Source: Lacinutrix sp. Bg11-31 (lineage in GTDB: Bacteria > Bacteroidota > Bacteroidia > Flavobacteriales > Flavobacteriaceae). Taken from it: DNA of 64,000 nucleotides. Below the pieces are notes generated by a model. It searched no databases and had not been told where the DNA came from. It saw only the letters and a list, made by a program, of their open reading frames with translations. A program made the position numbers and the translations under genes. Location of the stretch: positions 2,852,001-2,916,000 of the forward strand of contig NZ_CP025118.1 in NCBI RefSeq assembly GCF_002831665.1, read 5' to 3'. Shown here one piece after another: positions 35,622-42,347 of this stretch (position 1 is its first letter; the number at the start of each line of letters is the position of its first letter).

Positions 35622-35930
35622 TTATTTTTCTGAAACTACATGTACAGCTGTTCCTGTTACAGAAATCATAAGAATTCCTGAAGTTGCAAAAGTTTCTATA
35701 TCAACATTAATTCCTACAACTGCATTTGCATTTAACTTTTTAGCATTGTCTTTTAGTTTTTGAAAACCTACTTCTTTTATTTCTTCAATATTACTTTCTA
35801 AAGAATCGTAATATTTAGTCATACTAAACGACATTCCAGTTTGCTTTCTATTTACTGCTACTCCAGTTACAATACCTTTATAATCGATTATTTTAAAACC
35901 TTCTATTGAGTTTGTTGTTGTTAGTATCAT
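35622..35930 (-). CDS. YbjQ family (DUF74) heavy-metal-binding-like protein
   Basis: Small cytoplasmic protein of the YbjQ/UPF0145 family, known as pentamers and sometimes called heavy-metal-binding; the function is not established. The 102-residue protein has the full family length and the typical pattern: MILTTTNSIEGFKIIDYKG at the N-terminus, a central helix with KLKDNAKKLNANAVVGINVD, and a final strand MISVTGTAVHVV. The conserved Gly-Ile segment VVGINVD is intact. It lies just upstream of the GIN-domain gene on the same strand. Confidence 0.85.
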   Translation of the reverse strand: MILTTTNSIEGFKIIDYKGIVTGVAVNRKQTGMSFSMTKYYDSLESNIEEIKEVGFQKLKDNAKKLNANAVVGINVDIETFATSGILMISVTGTAVHVVSEK

Positions 35931-35971
35931 AATTTTTATGTTTTATTATTAGTAGACTAGTTTAGTAAAAA

Positions 35972-36065
35972 GTTACAGCGTATCACTTTAAGTGATTTTT
36001 GAAGCATGAAAAAATTGTATCAAGAAGTTTATATTTTATAAAAAACTTCTCGATACAATTATGAT
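35972..36065. repeat. Interspersed palindromic repeat copy A (GTATCGAGAAG type)
   Basis: An imperfect palindrome with arms at 36013-36030 and 36043-36060 (17 of 18 paired, 12-base loop) is preceded by ATCACTTTAAGTGATTTTTGAAGCATGAA. The same sequence themes (CACTT.GAGTGATT, GTATC.AGAAG, CTCGATACA) recur at 40520-40636, so this is a dispersed element rather than a gene-specific hairpin. It lies between rnr and the ybjQ-like gene. Confidence 0.7.
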
Positions 36066-36084
36066 AAAAAAATAAGAATAACTA

Positions 36085-36115
36085 GAAGAGACACATCGTT
36101 CCTCCTCGCAATAAC
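36085..36115. repeat. Fragment of a second dispersed repeat (ATTGCGAGGAGGAACGA type)
   Basis: On the minus strand this reads TTATTGCGAGGAGGAACGA followed by TGTGTCTCTTC. It resembles a repeat widely scattered in Bacteroidota genomes, by recall. Only one copy is seen in this window, ending two bases before the rnr stop codon. Confidence 0.4.
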
Positions 36116-36116
36116 C

Positions 36117-38315
36117 TTATGCTTCTGGTTTTCCTATTAATTCGAAATCTAAGTGACGTTTTACTAAATCTGCATTTTTAACTTTAACAATAACCTCGTC
36201 TCCAAGTTGGTACATGGTTTTTGTTTTTTTACCAATTAAAGCAAATTGTTCTTTATCGAACTCGTAATAATCACCTTTAATATCACGTGTTCTTACCATA
36301 CCTTCACATTTATTAGAAACAATTTCTATGTAAATTCCCCAATCTGTAGCACCAGAGATTACACCTACAAATTCTTCATCTTGATGATCTTGCATGAATC
36401 TTATTTGCATGTACTTAATAGAATCTCTTTCGGCTTTAGTTGCCAAATATTCCATATTACTTGAGTGTTTACAACGTTCCTGGTAAACATCTGCATTGGC
36501 AGATTTTTCTCCATCTAAATAACGTTGTAATAAACGATGTGCCATAACATCTGGATAACGACGAATTGGCGATGTAAAGTGACTGTAATAATCGAAAGCT
36601 AAACCGTAATGACCAATGTTTTTTGTAGTATACTCTGCTTTAGACATGGTTCTAATAGCTAAAGTATCTACTAAATTTTGTTCTTTTTTACCTTGAACAT
36701 CACTTAATAGCTTATTTAAAGACGATGCTATACCTTCTTTACTATTAAAGTTAAGCTTGTGCCCAAATTTAGAAACAACGCCTTGTAAAGCCATTAATTT
36801 CTCTTCATTTGGCTCATCATGCACTCTGTAAACAAATGTTTTCTCTGGTTTTTGTTTTCCTATAAATTCTGAAACCTTTCGGTTTGCTAAAAGCATAAAT
36901 TCTTCAATTAGCTTATTAGCATCTTTACTGGTTTTAAAGAATACACCTACTGGATTAGATTCTTTATCTAAATCGAATTTTACTTCAACTTTATCAAAAG
37001 AAATAGCACCATCACGCATACGTTTTCCACGCATAATTTTTGCTAGTTCGTCCATTTTTAAAACAGCATCTGCAATCGCTTGATCTGTTTTGTATTCTTT
37101 TCCTGTTAAAGAAACTTCGGCAGGAATAGTATTATTTTTATTTTCAATAATAGCTTGAGCTTCTTCGTATGCAAAACGTGCATCAGAATATGTTACTGTT
37201 CTACCAAACCATTCGTTTTTAATTTCGGCTTTACTATTTAATTCAAAAACAGCAGAAAATGTATATTTTTCTTCATGTGGACGTAATGAACATGCACCAT
37301 TAGAAAGTACTTCTGGTAACATTGGTACTACTCTATCTACTAAATAAACAGAGGTTGCACGCTCATAAGCTTCATCATCCAGAAGGGTTCCTTCTTGTAA
37401 ATAATGTGAAACATCTGCAATATGAATTCCTATTTCGTAATTACCATTTTCTAAAACGGTAAACGATAAAGCATCATCAAAATCTTTAGCATCTTTAGGA
37501 TCTATAGTAAAAGTTAAATCCTTTCGCATATCGCGACGCTTAGCTATTTCTTCTGGCTTAATGTTTAAATCTATATTATTTGCGAAGTCTTCAACTTCTT
37601 TCGGAAATTCGTAAGGCAAACCGTAATCGGCTAAAATGGCATGAATTTCGGTATTGTGTTCTCCTGCTTTTCCTAGAACTTTAATTACTTTTCCGTTTGG
37701 AGAATCGGCTTTTTCTGGCCATTCTTCCATAGAGACTAATACTTTATCTCCATCGTTAGCATTCATTGTTTTATTGATAGGTACAAAAATGTCTGTTTTC
37801 ATTTTATTACCATCGACTACTACAAAAGCGAAATTCTTTTTAGCATGAATTTGAATAATACCTACATACTCTGTTTTTGCACGTTTAATTATTCTAGTAA
37901 TTTCACCTTCTTGTTTACCACTTTTTTTACGCTTGTAAACATATAATTCTACTTCGTCACCATTTAAAGCTTTGTTTACATTGTTTGAAGCAATGTAAAT
38001 ATCGTCTTCAAAATCATCACAAATAACGTAACCGTTACCACGTTGTGCAGCATCAAAAATACCTGTGTGATATACTGTATTATTAATTATCTGAAACTTG
38101 CCACGATCGATTTCTTTAATTTCTTCTTTGGCTTTAAGTTCTGCTAATTTTTTTATAATTTGGTTACGACTACTAGCATCGTTAACATCTAGTATAGCTC
38201 CAATTTGTTTGTAGTTGAATGCTTTGTTTCTATCTTTTTTTAAAATACTAAGAATTGTATTTGTAAGGTTGGAAATCTTGTTATGTGAAGGTTTCCTGTG
38301 TTTCTTTTTTGTCAT
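36117..38315 (-). CDS. rnr: Ribonuclease R
   Basis: 3'-to-5' exoribonuclease that degrades structured RNA and takes part in mRNA and rRNA turnover. The 732-residue protein has an N-terminal winged-helix-like segment (NKAFNYKQIGAIL), cold-shock/OB domains (GNGYVICDDFEDDIYI; IQIHAKKNFAFVVVDG), and the RNB catalytic domain at about 250-580. The metal-binding acidic cluster appears in FTIDPKDAKDFDDALSF, with HYLQEG and TSPIRRYPDVMAHRLL further on. A C-terminal S1 domain follows (GVISGATDWGIYIEI). All catalytic Asp residues are present. It borders the candidate replication origin. Confidence 0.95.
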   Translation of the reverse strand: MTKKKHRKPSHNKISNLTNTILSILKKDRNKAFNYKQIGAILDVNDASSRNQIIKKLAELKAKEEIKEIDRGKFQIINNTVYHTGIFDAAQRGNGYVICDDFEDDIYIASNNVNKALNGDEVELYVYKRKKSGKQEGEITRIIKRAKTEYVGIIQIHAKKNFAFVVVDGNKMKTDIFVPINKTMNANDGDKVLVSMEEWPEKADSPNGKVIKVLGKAGEHNTEIHAILADYGLPYEFPKEVEDFANNIDLNIKPEEIAKRRDMRKDLTFTIDPKDAKDFDDALSFTVLENGNYEIGIHIADVSHYLQEGTLLDDEAYERATSVYLVDRVVPMLPEVLSNGACSLRPHEEKYTFSAVFELNSKAEIKNEWFGRTVTYSDARFAYEEAQAIIENKNNTIPAEVSLTGKEYKTDQAIADAVLKMDELAKIMRGKRMRDGAISFDKVEVKFDLDKESNPVGVFFKTSKDANKLIEEFMLLANRKVSEFIGKQKPEKTFVYRVHDEPNEEKLMALQGVVSKFGHKLNFNSKEGIASSLNKLLSDVQGKKEQNLVDTLAIRTMSKAEYTTKNIGHYGLAFDYYSHFTSPIRRYPDVMAHRLLQRYLDGEKSANADVYQERCKHSSNMEYLATKAERDSIKYMQIRFMQDHQDEEFVGVISGATDWGIYIEIVSNKCEGMVRTRDIKGDYYEFDKEQFALIGKKTKTMYQLGDEVIVKVKNADLVKRHLDFELIGKPEA

Positions 38316-39169
38316 TTAATTTGTAATGTAATTAATCCCTTTGAAGAAAGGAATCTTATTTATTTTTAACTTAATTCTTATAGAGAAGAGTTAATCGTTT
38401 TCACTTTAAATTTTCTTAGTGATCGTATTAATAAGTAATTAAGTTTATACAAATCTACGTTTTTAATATTTAACCTATGTTTCTTTAATATTAAGTTAAC
38501 TTTAAGACTTATCCACATTTACATTATATATTATTATTCTTTCTTTAAAATTTAAAAAAAAAATGATGATTATGATGGCTTGTGAATAGCGGTATAACTT
38601 TTATACCTTTTGATTGTGTAGGTAACTTTTCTCTTTCTACTAACACTTTATAAACATATTAAAGTGTTGGTTTTAATAGTATTTAACTAAGCTATTAACA
38701 ACTGTTAATAACCTATATTCACAATCAATTTTTAATAAGTATTTTATTTTTTTGTGTTTGTATGTGCAAATTTTTTAATGATAAGTCTCCAAAAAATAAC
38801 TGCTAACTTTTTAGGTTGTTAATAACCAATTTTGGTTTGAAAAATAAATTGGATAATCCTAATAAAAGTTTTAAAAAACTGTGATTAGATATTAACAAGT
38901 AGTTACTATTAAAAGGTGTAGTTGTTAACAGTGATTTCTATTTAATAATAAAAGACACTTTAAATTATAATTCAATACTTTTAAATAATAAGTAACACTA
39001 AGATTTTTAATATTTTAAATCTTAATTTTACTGTATTTATCAAAAATAAAACTTTTACATAAGTTCATTAATATTACTTATTAATAGTTGCAAGCAATTA
39101 TTAACTTTACACTTTTAATATACACACAACTCTATATTCTATATTTTTTAGAAACTTAAAAAAACGACT
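38316..39169. other. oriC: Candidate replication origin (oriC), 854-bp AT-rich non-coding region
   Basis: The longest gene-free stretch here. It contains a perfect DnaA box TTATCCACA (38509-38517). Near-matches are CTATTCACA (minus, 38581-38589), ATATTCACA (38715-38723) and TTATTAACA (minus, 38703-38711 and 38817-38825). Inverted repeats are GGTATAA/TTATACC (38591-38607), AACACTTTA/TAAAGTGTT (38642-38668) and TATTAACA/TGTTAATA (38693-38710). Long A/T tracts surround them. No open reading frame or RNA gene is recognisable. Genes run outward on both sides (rnr left, rpiB right). The parS sites lie 24 kb away. The assignment is inference: dnaA is not in the window. Confidence 0.5.
38509..38517 (+). 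promoter_or_regulatory. Perfect DnaA box
   Basis: TTATCCACA, identical to the high-affinity E. coli R1-type box, inside the rnr-rpiB gap. Confidence 0.7.
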
Positions 39170-39598
39170 ATGACTATTTCAATAGGAAACGATCACGCAG
39201 GAACAGACTATAAATTTGCTATTATTAAGCATTTAGAAGCTAAAGGTATTATAGTAACTAATCATGGAACAGATGCTAGCGATAGTGTAGATTATCCAGA
39301 TTTTGTACATCCTGTAGCAAACGACGTAGAAAGTAAAAAAGCAGATTTTGGAATATTAATTTGTGGAAGCGCAAATGGTGTAGCCATGACAGCAAATAAA
39401 CACCAAGGTATTAGAGCAGGTATATGTTGGACTAAAGAAATTACAGCACTAACAAGACAACATAATAATGCAAATATTTGTTGTATTCCTGCACGTTACA
39501 CTGCATTACAACAAGCTATTGCAATAGTAGATATGTTTTTAGAAACTAAATTTGAAGGTGGAAGACATCAAAACCGTGTAGATAAAATACCTTGTTAA
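39170..39598 (+). CDS. rpiB: Ribose-5-phosphate isomerase B
   Basis: Interconverts ribose 5-phosphate and ribulose 5-phosphate in the pentose phosphate pathway. The 142-residue protein has the RpiB/LacAB layout: GNDHAGTDYK at the N-terminus, GTDASDSVDYPDFVH, and the substrate loop GILICGSANGVAMTANKHQGIRAG. The active-site Cys65-equivalent lies in ILICGSA, and HNNANICCIPARY follows. The length is normal. The stop codon TAA is directly followed by the TTG start of the next gene, so the CDF exporter is probably translationally coupled. It is the first gene to the right of the candidate origin. Confidence 0.93.
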   Translation: MTISIGNDHAGTDYKFAIIKHLEAKGIIVTNHGTDASDSVDYPDFVHPVANDVESKKADFGILICGSANGVAMTANKHQGIRAGICWTKEITALTRQHNNANICCIPARYTALQQAIAIVDMFLETKFEGGRHQNRVDKIPC

Positions 39599-40516
39599 TT
39601 GTCACATAATCACTCACATAATCATGCGCATGATCACAGTAATCTAAGAGGACGCAAACTTTTAATATCTATATTATTAAATATAGTAATAACAGTTGCT
39701 CAAGTTATTGGTGGATTGCTTTCTGGTAGTCTTGCTTTGTTAAGTGATGCTTTACACAATTTTAGCGATGTTATCTCTTTAATTGTAAGTTATATAGCCG
39801 AAAAATTATCTAAAAAAAAAGCCTCTCTACATAAAACATTCGGTTATAAAAGAGCCGAAATTTTAGCTGCTTTTATTAATGCATCAACCTTAATAATTGT
39901 TGCTATTTTATTGATTATTGAAGCTGTTAAACGTTTTCAAAACCCGCAAACCATAGAAAGTAATTTAGTTATTTGGTTAGCATTTATTGCTATTTTAGGT
40001 AATGGATTTAGTGTTTTACTTCTTAAAAAAGATAGTAAATCTAACATGAATATGAGAAGCGCTTATTTACATCTTATAACAGATATGATGGCAAGTGTGG
40101 CTGTTTTAATTGGTGGTTTATTAATGAAATTCTATCAATTATTTTGGGTAGATAGTGTACTTACATTTGCTATTGCTGTTTATCTTATTTATATGGGAAT
40201 AGATTTATTAAAAGAATCTACCAAAGTTCTCATGTTATTTACTCCAGATACGATTCCTATAGATGAAATTGTTAAAGAAATTAATGCTATTGAAGACATA
40301 AGTAATGTGCACCATATACATGTTTGGCAATTAAATGAAGATGAAACTCATTTTGAAGCACACGTAGATTTTGAAAAAAACATTACCTTAACAGAGTTTG
40401 ATGTTATTCTCTCTAAAATTGAAGAACTCTTGTTTCATAAATTTGAAATTAACCATATTAATATTCAGCCAGAATTTGGAAAGGACGATGTTAAAGATGT
40501 AATTGTGCAGGATTAA
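39599..40516 (+). CDS. Cation diffusion facilitator (zinc-type) exporter
   Basis: Inner-membrane proton-coupled exporter of zinc or similar divalent metals. The 305-residue protein starts with TTG, which immediately follows the rpiB stop. No ATG lies near, and the His-rich start (SHNHSHNHAHDHSN, six His in the first 13 residues) is typical of CzcD/ZitB. Six membrane helices follow. The metal sites show in LLSDALHNFSDV (helix 2, H and D) and LHLITDMMAS (helix 5, H and D). A cytoplasmic C-terminal domain includes VHHIHVWQLNEDETHFEAHV. Zinc selectivity fits the HD-HD site pattern. Confidence 0.92.
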   Translation: MSHNHSHNHAHDHSNLRGRKLLISILLNIVITVAQVIGGLLSGSLALLSDALHNFSDVISLIVSYIAEKLSKKKASLHKTFGYKRAEILAAFINASTLIIVAILLIIEAVKRFQNPQTIESNLVIWLAFIAILGNGFSVLLLKKDSKSNMNMRSAYLHLITDMMASVAVLIGGLLMKFYQLFWVDSVLTFAIAVYLIYMGIDLLKESTKVLMLFTPDTIPIDEIVKEINAIEDISNVHHIHVWQLNEDETHFEAHVDFEKNITLTEFDVILSKIEELLFHKFEINHINIQPEFGKDDVKDVIVQD

Positions 40517-40519
40517 AAG

Positions 40520-40636
40520 TCTGTCACTTCGAGTGATTCGTAAAGTATGAACGAATTATATCGAGAAGTCATTATAATTAGCCAAAAAGGCTCTCGATAC
40601 ATTTTATTCGTACCTCATAAAACACTCGAACTGACA
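40520..40636. repeat. Interspersed palindromic repeat copy B (GTATCGAGAAG type)
   Basis: Outer inverted repeats TGTCACTTCGAGTG (40522-40535) and CACTCGAACTGACA (40623-40636) pair at 13 of 14 positions. Inner arms around TATCGAGAAG (40560-40569) and CTCTCGATAC (40591-40600) form a second stem. It shares blocks with copy A at 35972-36065. Position: between the CDF gene and the GNAT gene, 14 bases before the latter. Confidence 0.75.
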
Positions 40637-40650
40637 ATATATTATAAACT

Positions 40651-41097
40651 ATGCTAGAAATTAAAGTAAAAAGCTTTCAAGAATTAACAACTACAGAGTT
40701 ATATAACTTACTACAACTAAGAAGCGAAGTTTTTGTGGTAGAACAAGATTGCGTCTATCAAGACATAGATAATAAAGACCAAAAAGCACTACATGTAATA
40801 GGCCTAAAAAATAAAAAAATAGTCGCTTATACACGCTTATTTAAACCAGGAGATTATTTCAATTTATCAAGTATAGGTAGAGTAGTGGTCGATAAAAATG
40901 AAAGACAACATAAATACGGTTACGATATTATGGAAGCGTCTATAAAATCTATAAAAGACCATTATAATACAACCGAAATAAAGATTTCGGCACAATGTTA
41001 TCTTAAACGTTTTTATAACAACCTAAACTTTTTCGAAATAGGAGAGGAGTATCTAGAAGATGGTATTCCACACATTGGGATGCTTTATAAAAAATAA
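40651..41097 (+). CDS. ElaA-like GNAT family acetyltransferase
   Basis: Small cytoplasmic N-acetyltransferase-fold protein with unknown acceptor. The 148-residue protein matches the ElaA group: LYNLLQLRSEVFVVEQDCVYQDIDNKDQKALHVIGL near the N-terminus is its hallmark block. The acetyl-CoA loop region is SSIGRVVVDKNERQHKYGYDIM, with a Gln/Arg-x-x-Gly/Ala type pyrophosphate loop. The C-terminal strand carries FFEIGEEYLEDGIPHIGM. It directly follows a dispersed repeat, and an inverted repeat on its 3' side looks like a terminator for the opposite strand. Confidence 0.85.
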   Translation: MLEIKVKSFQELTTTELYNLLQLRSEVFVVEQDCVYQDIDNKDQKALHVIGLKNKKIVAYTRLFKPGDYFNLSSIGRVVVDKNERQHKYGYDIMEASIKSIKDHYNTTEIKISAQCYLKRFYNNLNFFEIGEEYLEDGIPHIGMLYKK

Positions 41098-41199
41098 AAA
41101 AGCCAGCGCATTGCGCTGACTTGATAAGTAAAAAACCTTACTAAAAATTATTTACTTAGAAATATATTGTTTTTAATTTTTTTTTAAACCGAAATTATT
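41095..41199 (-). ncRNA. Possible minus-strand small RNA of about 100 nt
   Basis: A -7-like box (minus-strand TACTTTTG, 41203-41210) is followed about 70 bases on by an 8-bp stem (TAAGTAAA/TTTACTTA, 41125-41132 and 41151-41158). Then comes a hairpin with arms at 41101-41109 and 41113-41121. On the minus strand that hairpin pairs fully (one G-U) and is followed by a T-rich run, so it is a leftward terminator. On the plus strand it has a C-A mismatch and no T run. It overlaps only the last bases of the GNAT gene. No known RNA family is recognised. Confidence 0.25.
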
Positions 41200-41202
41200 T
41201 AG

Positions 41203-41210
41203 CAAAAGTA
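41203..41210 (-). promoter_or_regulatory. Candidate -7 box for the possible small RNA
   Basis: The minus strand reads TACTTTTG, matching TAnnTTTG. No convincing -33 element is present. Confidence 0.3.
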
Positions 41211-41367
41211 GTAAGTCTTTTTACTTTAAAGAAATATTATAGCCAACTATCATTATTAATTGTTTAAAAACACAAATAGGCAAATAAAGTAAAAGCGTTC
41301 AATATACATAAACACCAATCAACCGTTATTATTAACGTTTAAAGGATTTGTAAAAAATAACAAGCAC

Positions 41368-41398
41368 AAAAAAAACCATCTTTCTAAGATGGTTTTTT
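41368..41398. terminator. Bidirectional terminator after the OmpA-like gene
   Basis: Arms CCATCTT (41376-41382) and AAGATGG (41386-41392), flanked by eight A on the left and six T on the right. Confidence 0.87.
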
Positions 41399-41418
41399 AC
41401 TTATATTTTAATATTTTT

Positions 41419-42294
41419 TTAATTAGCCTTACCAACATAAGTAACTAAAATTTCTACGCGTCTATCGAATTGTGGTTCTCCACCAAGAGGAAATTTTCTT
41501 CGTAAACCCACAAATTTCATTCGTCTTGTATCTACTCCTTTTCGTTCTAAATAATCATAAATATATTTAGCTCTAGCTACAGATAAATTACGTTTTCTTG
41601 TTTTTTTATCAACCGCATCTCGACTGTTTTGCGTGCAACACACATGACCTTGAATAGTAAAATAAACGTTTTTATTTTCTACCATAATTTTTGCAAGTGC
41701 TTCTAATGTTTTCTTAGAATCTGAAGTTACATAACTGTAACTAGTCTTAAAGTATATTTTATCTAAACGAATTTTATCACCTTTTTTTATGGTGCCTTTT
41801 TTAATATCGTCTGTAGTTTTTTCTTTGTTAGTTTCTTCAAAAACAATCTTTTCATCAACACTACTTATTACATCTTCAACAGGTTTGGTAGGTAGTTTTT
41901 TAGTTACAATAACTTCAACTTTTCTATTTAAACCTCGAATTTGGTGAATTTCTTCTTCATTTAAAACCTTTAAAAGTATTTCTCCTTTACCATTAACATT
42001 TGTAATTAAATCTGGATCAATGCCATAACCTGCAAACATTTCTTTTATAGCATCTGCACGATTTTGAGAGAGTTCTAAATTGTATTCGTTAGAACCTCTA
42101 TCGTCTGTAAAACCATAGATTGAAACCTTTTCTACAGGAATGGTGTCTAACTTAGAAATAAATAGTAAAAGTCTATTCTCTTCTGTTAATGGTACAACAT
42201 ACTTATCTGTATCAAAATAGACATCGTGAGTAAATTCCTTTTGAGAAAACCCAAGCTGAGTTATAAATAGAAGTATGATAATTAAATATTTCAT
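41419..42294 (-). CDS. Protein with two OmpA-like peptidoglycan-binding domains
   Basis: Predicted periplasmic or outer-membrane associated peptidoglycan-binding protein. The 291-residue protein has a signal peptide ending near LGFSQ. A first OmpA-like domain (about 20-135) includes VSIYGFTDDRGSNEYNLELS and NRADAIKEMF. A Lys/Glu linker leads to a second domain (about 175-290) with FTIQGHVCCTQNSRDAVD, NLSVARAKYIYDYL and FDRRVEILV. The typical Asp and Arg residues that bind diaminopimelate are visible in both. The second domain has an unusual CC pair (QGHVCC). The gene follows the S41 peptidase gene by 53 bases. Confidence 0.85.
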   Translation of the reverse strand: MKYLIIILLFITQLGFSQKEFTHDVYFDTDKYVVPLTEENRLLLFISKLDTIPVEKVSIYGFTDDRGSNEYNLELSQNRADAIKEMFAGYGIDPDLITNVNGKGEILLKVLNEEEIHQIRGLNRKVEVIVTKKLPTKPVEDVISSVDEKIVFEETNKEKTTDDIKKGTIKKGDKIRLDKIYFKTSYSYVTSDSKKTLEALAKIMVENKNVYFTIQGHVCCTQNSRDAVDKKTRKRNLSVARAKYIYDYLERKGVDTRRMKFVGLRRKFPLGGEPQFDRRVEILVTYVGKAN

Positions 42295-42347
42295 TTTTAG
42301 TAAAAAGGTGTTTAAATATACTAATTTTTAAGAATTTAAAAGTTTTC

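Larger units (their letters stand above)
41098..41418. other. 321-bp non-coding gap
   Basis: Between the convergent GNAT and OmpA-like genes. It holds a possible minus-strand small RNA (41095-41199), its candidate promoter, and the bidirectional OmpA terminator at 41368-41398. No protein-coding frame is credible. Confidence 0.6.

Noticed and set aside
41100..41122. Terminator for the plus-strand GNAT gene
   Set aside because: The hairpin has a C-A mismatch and no T run in the plus direction. It fits the minus strand better and is listed as part of the possible small RNA.
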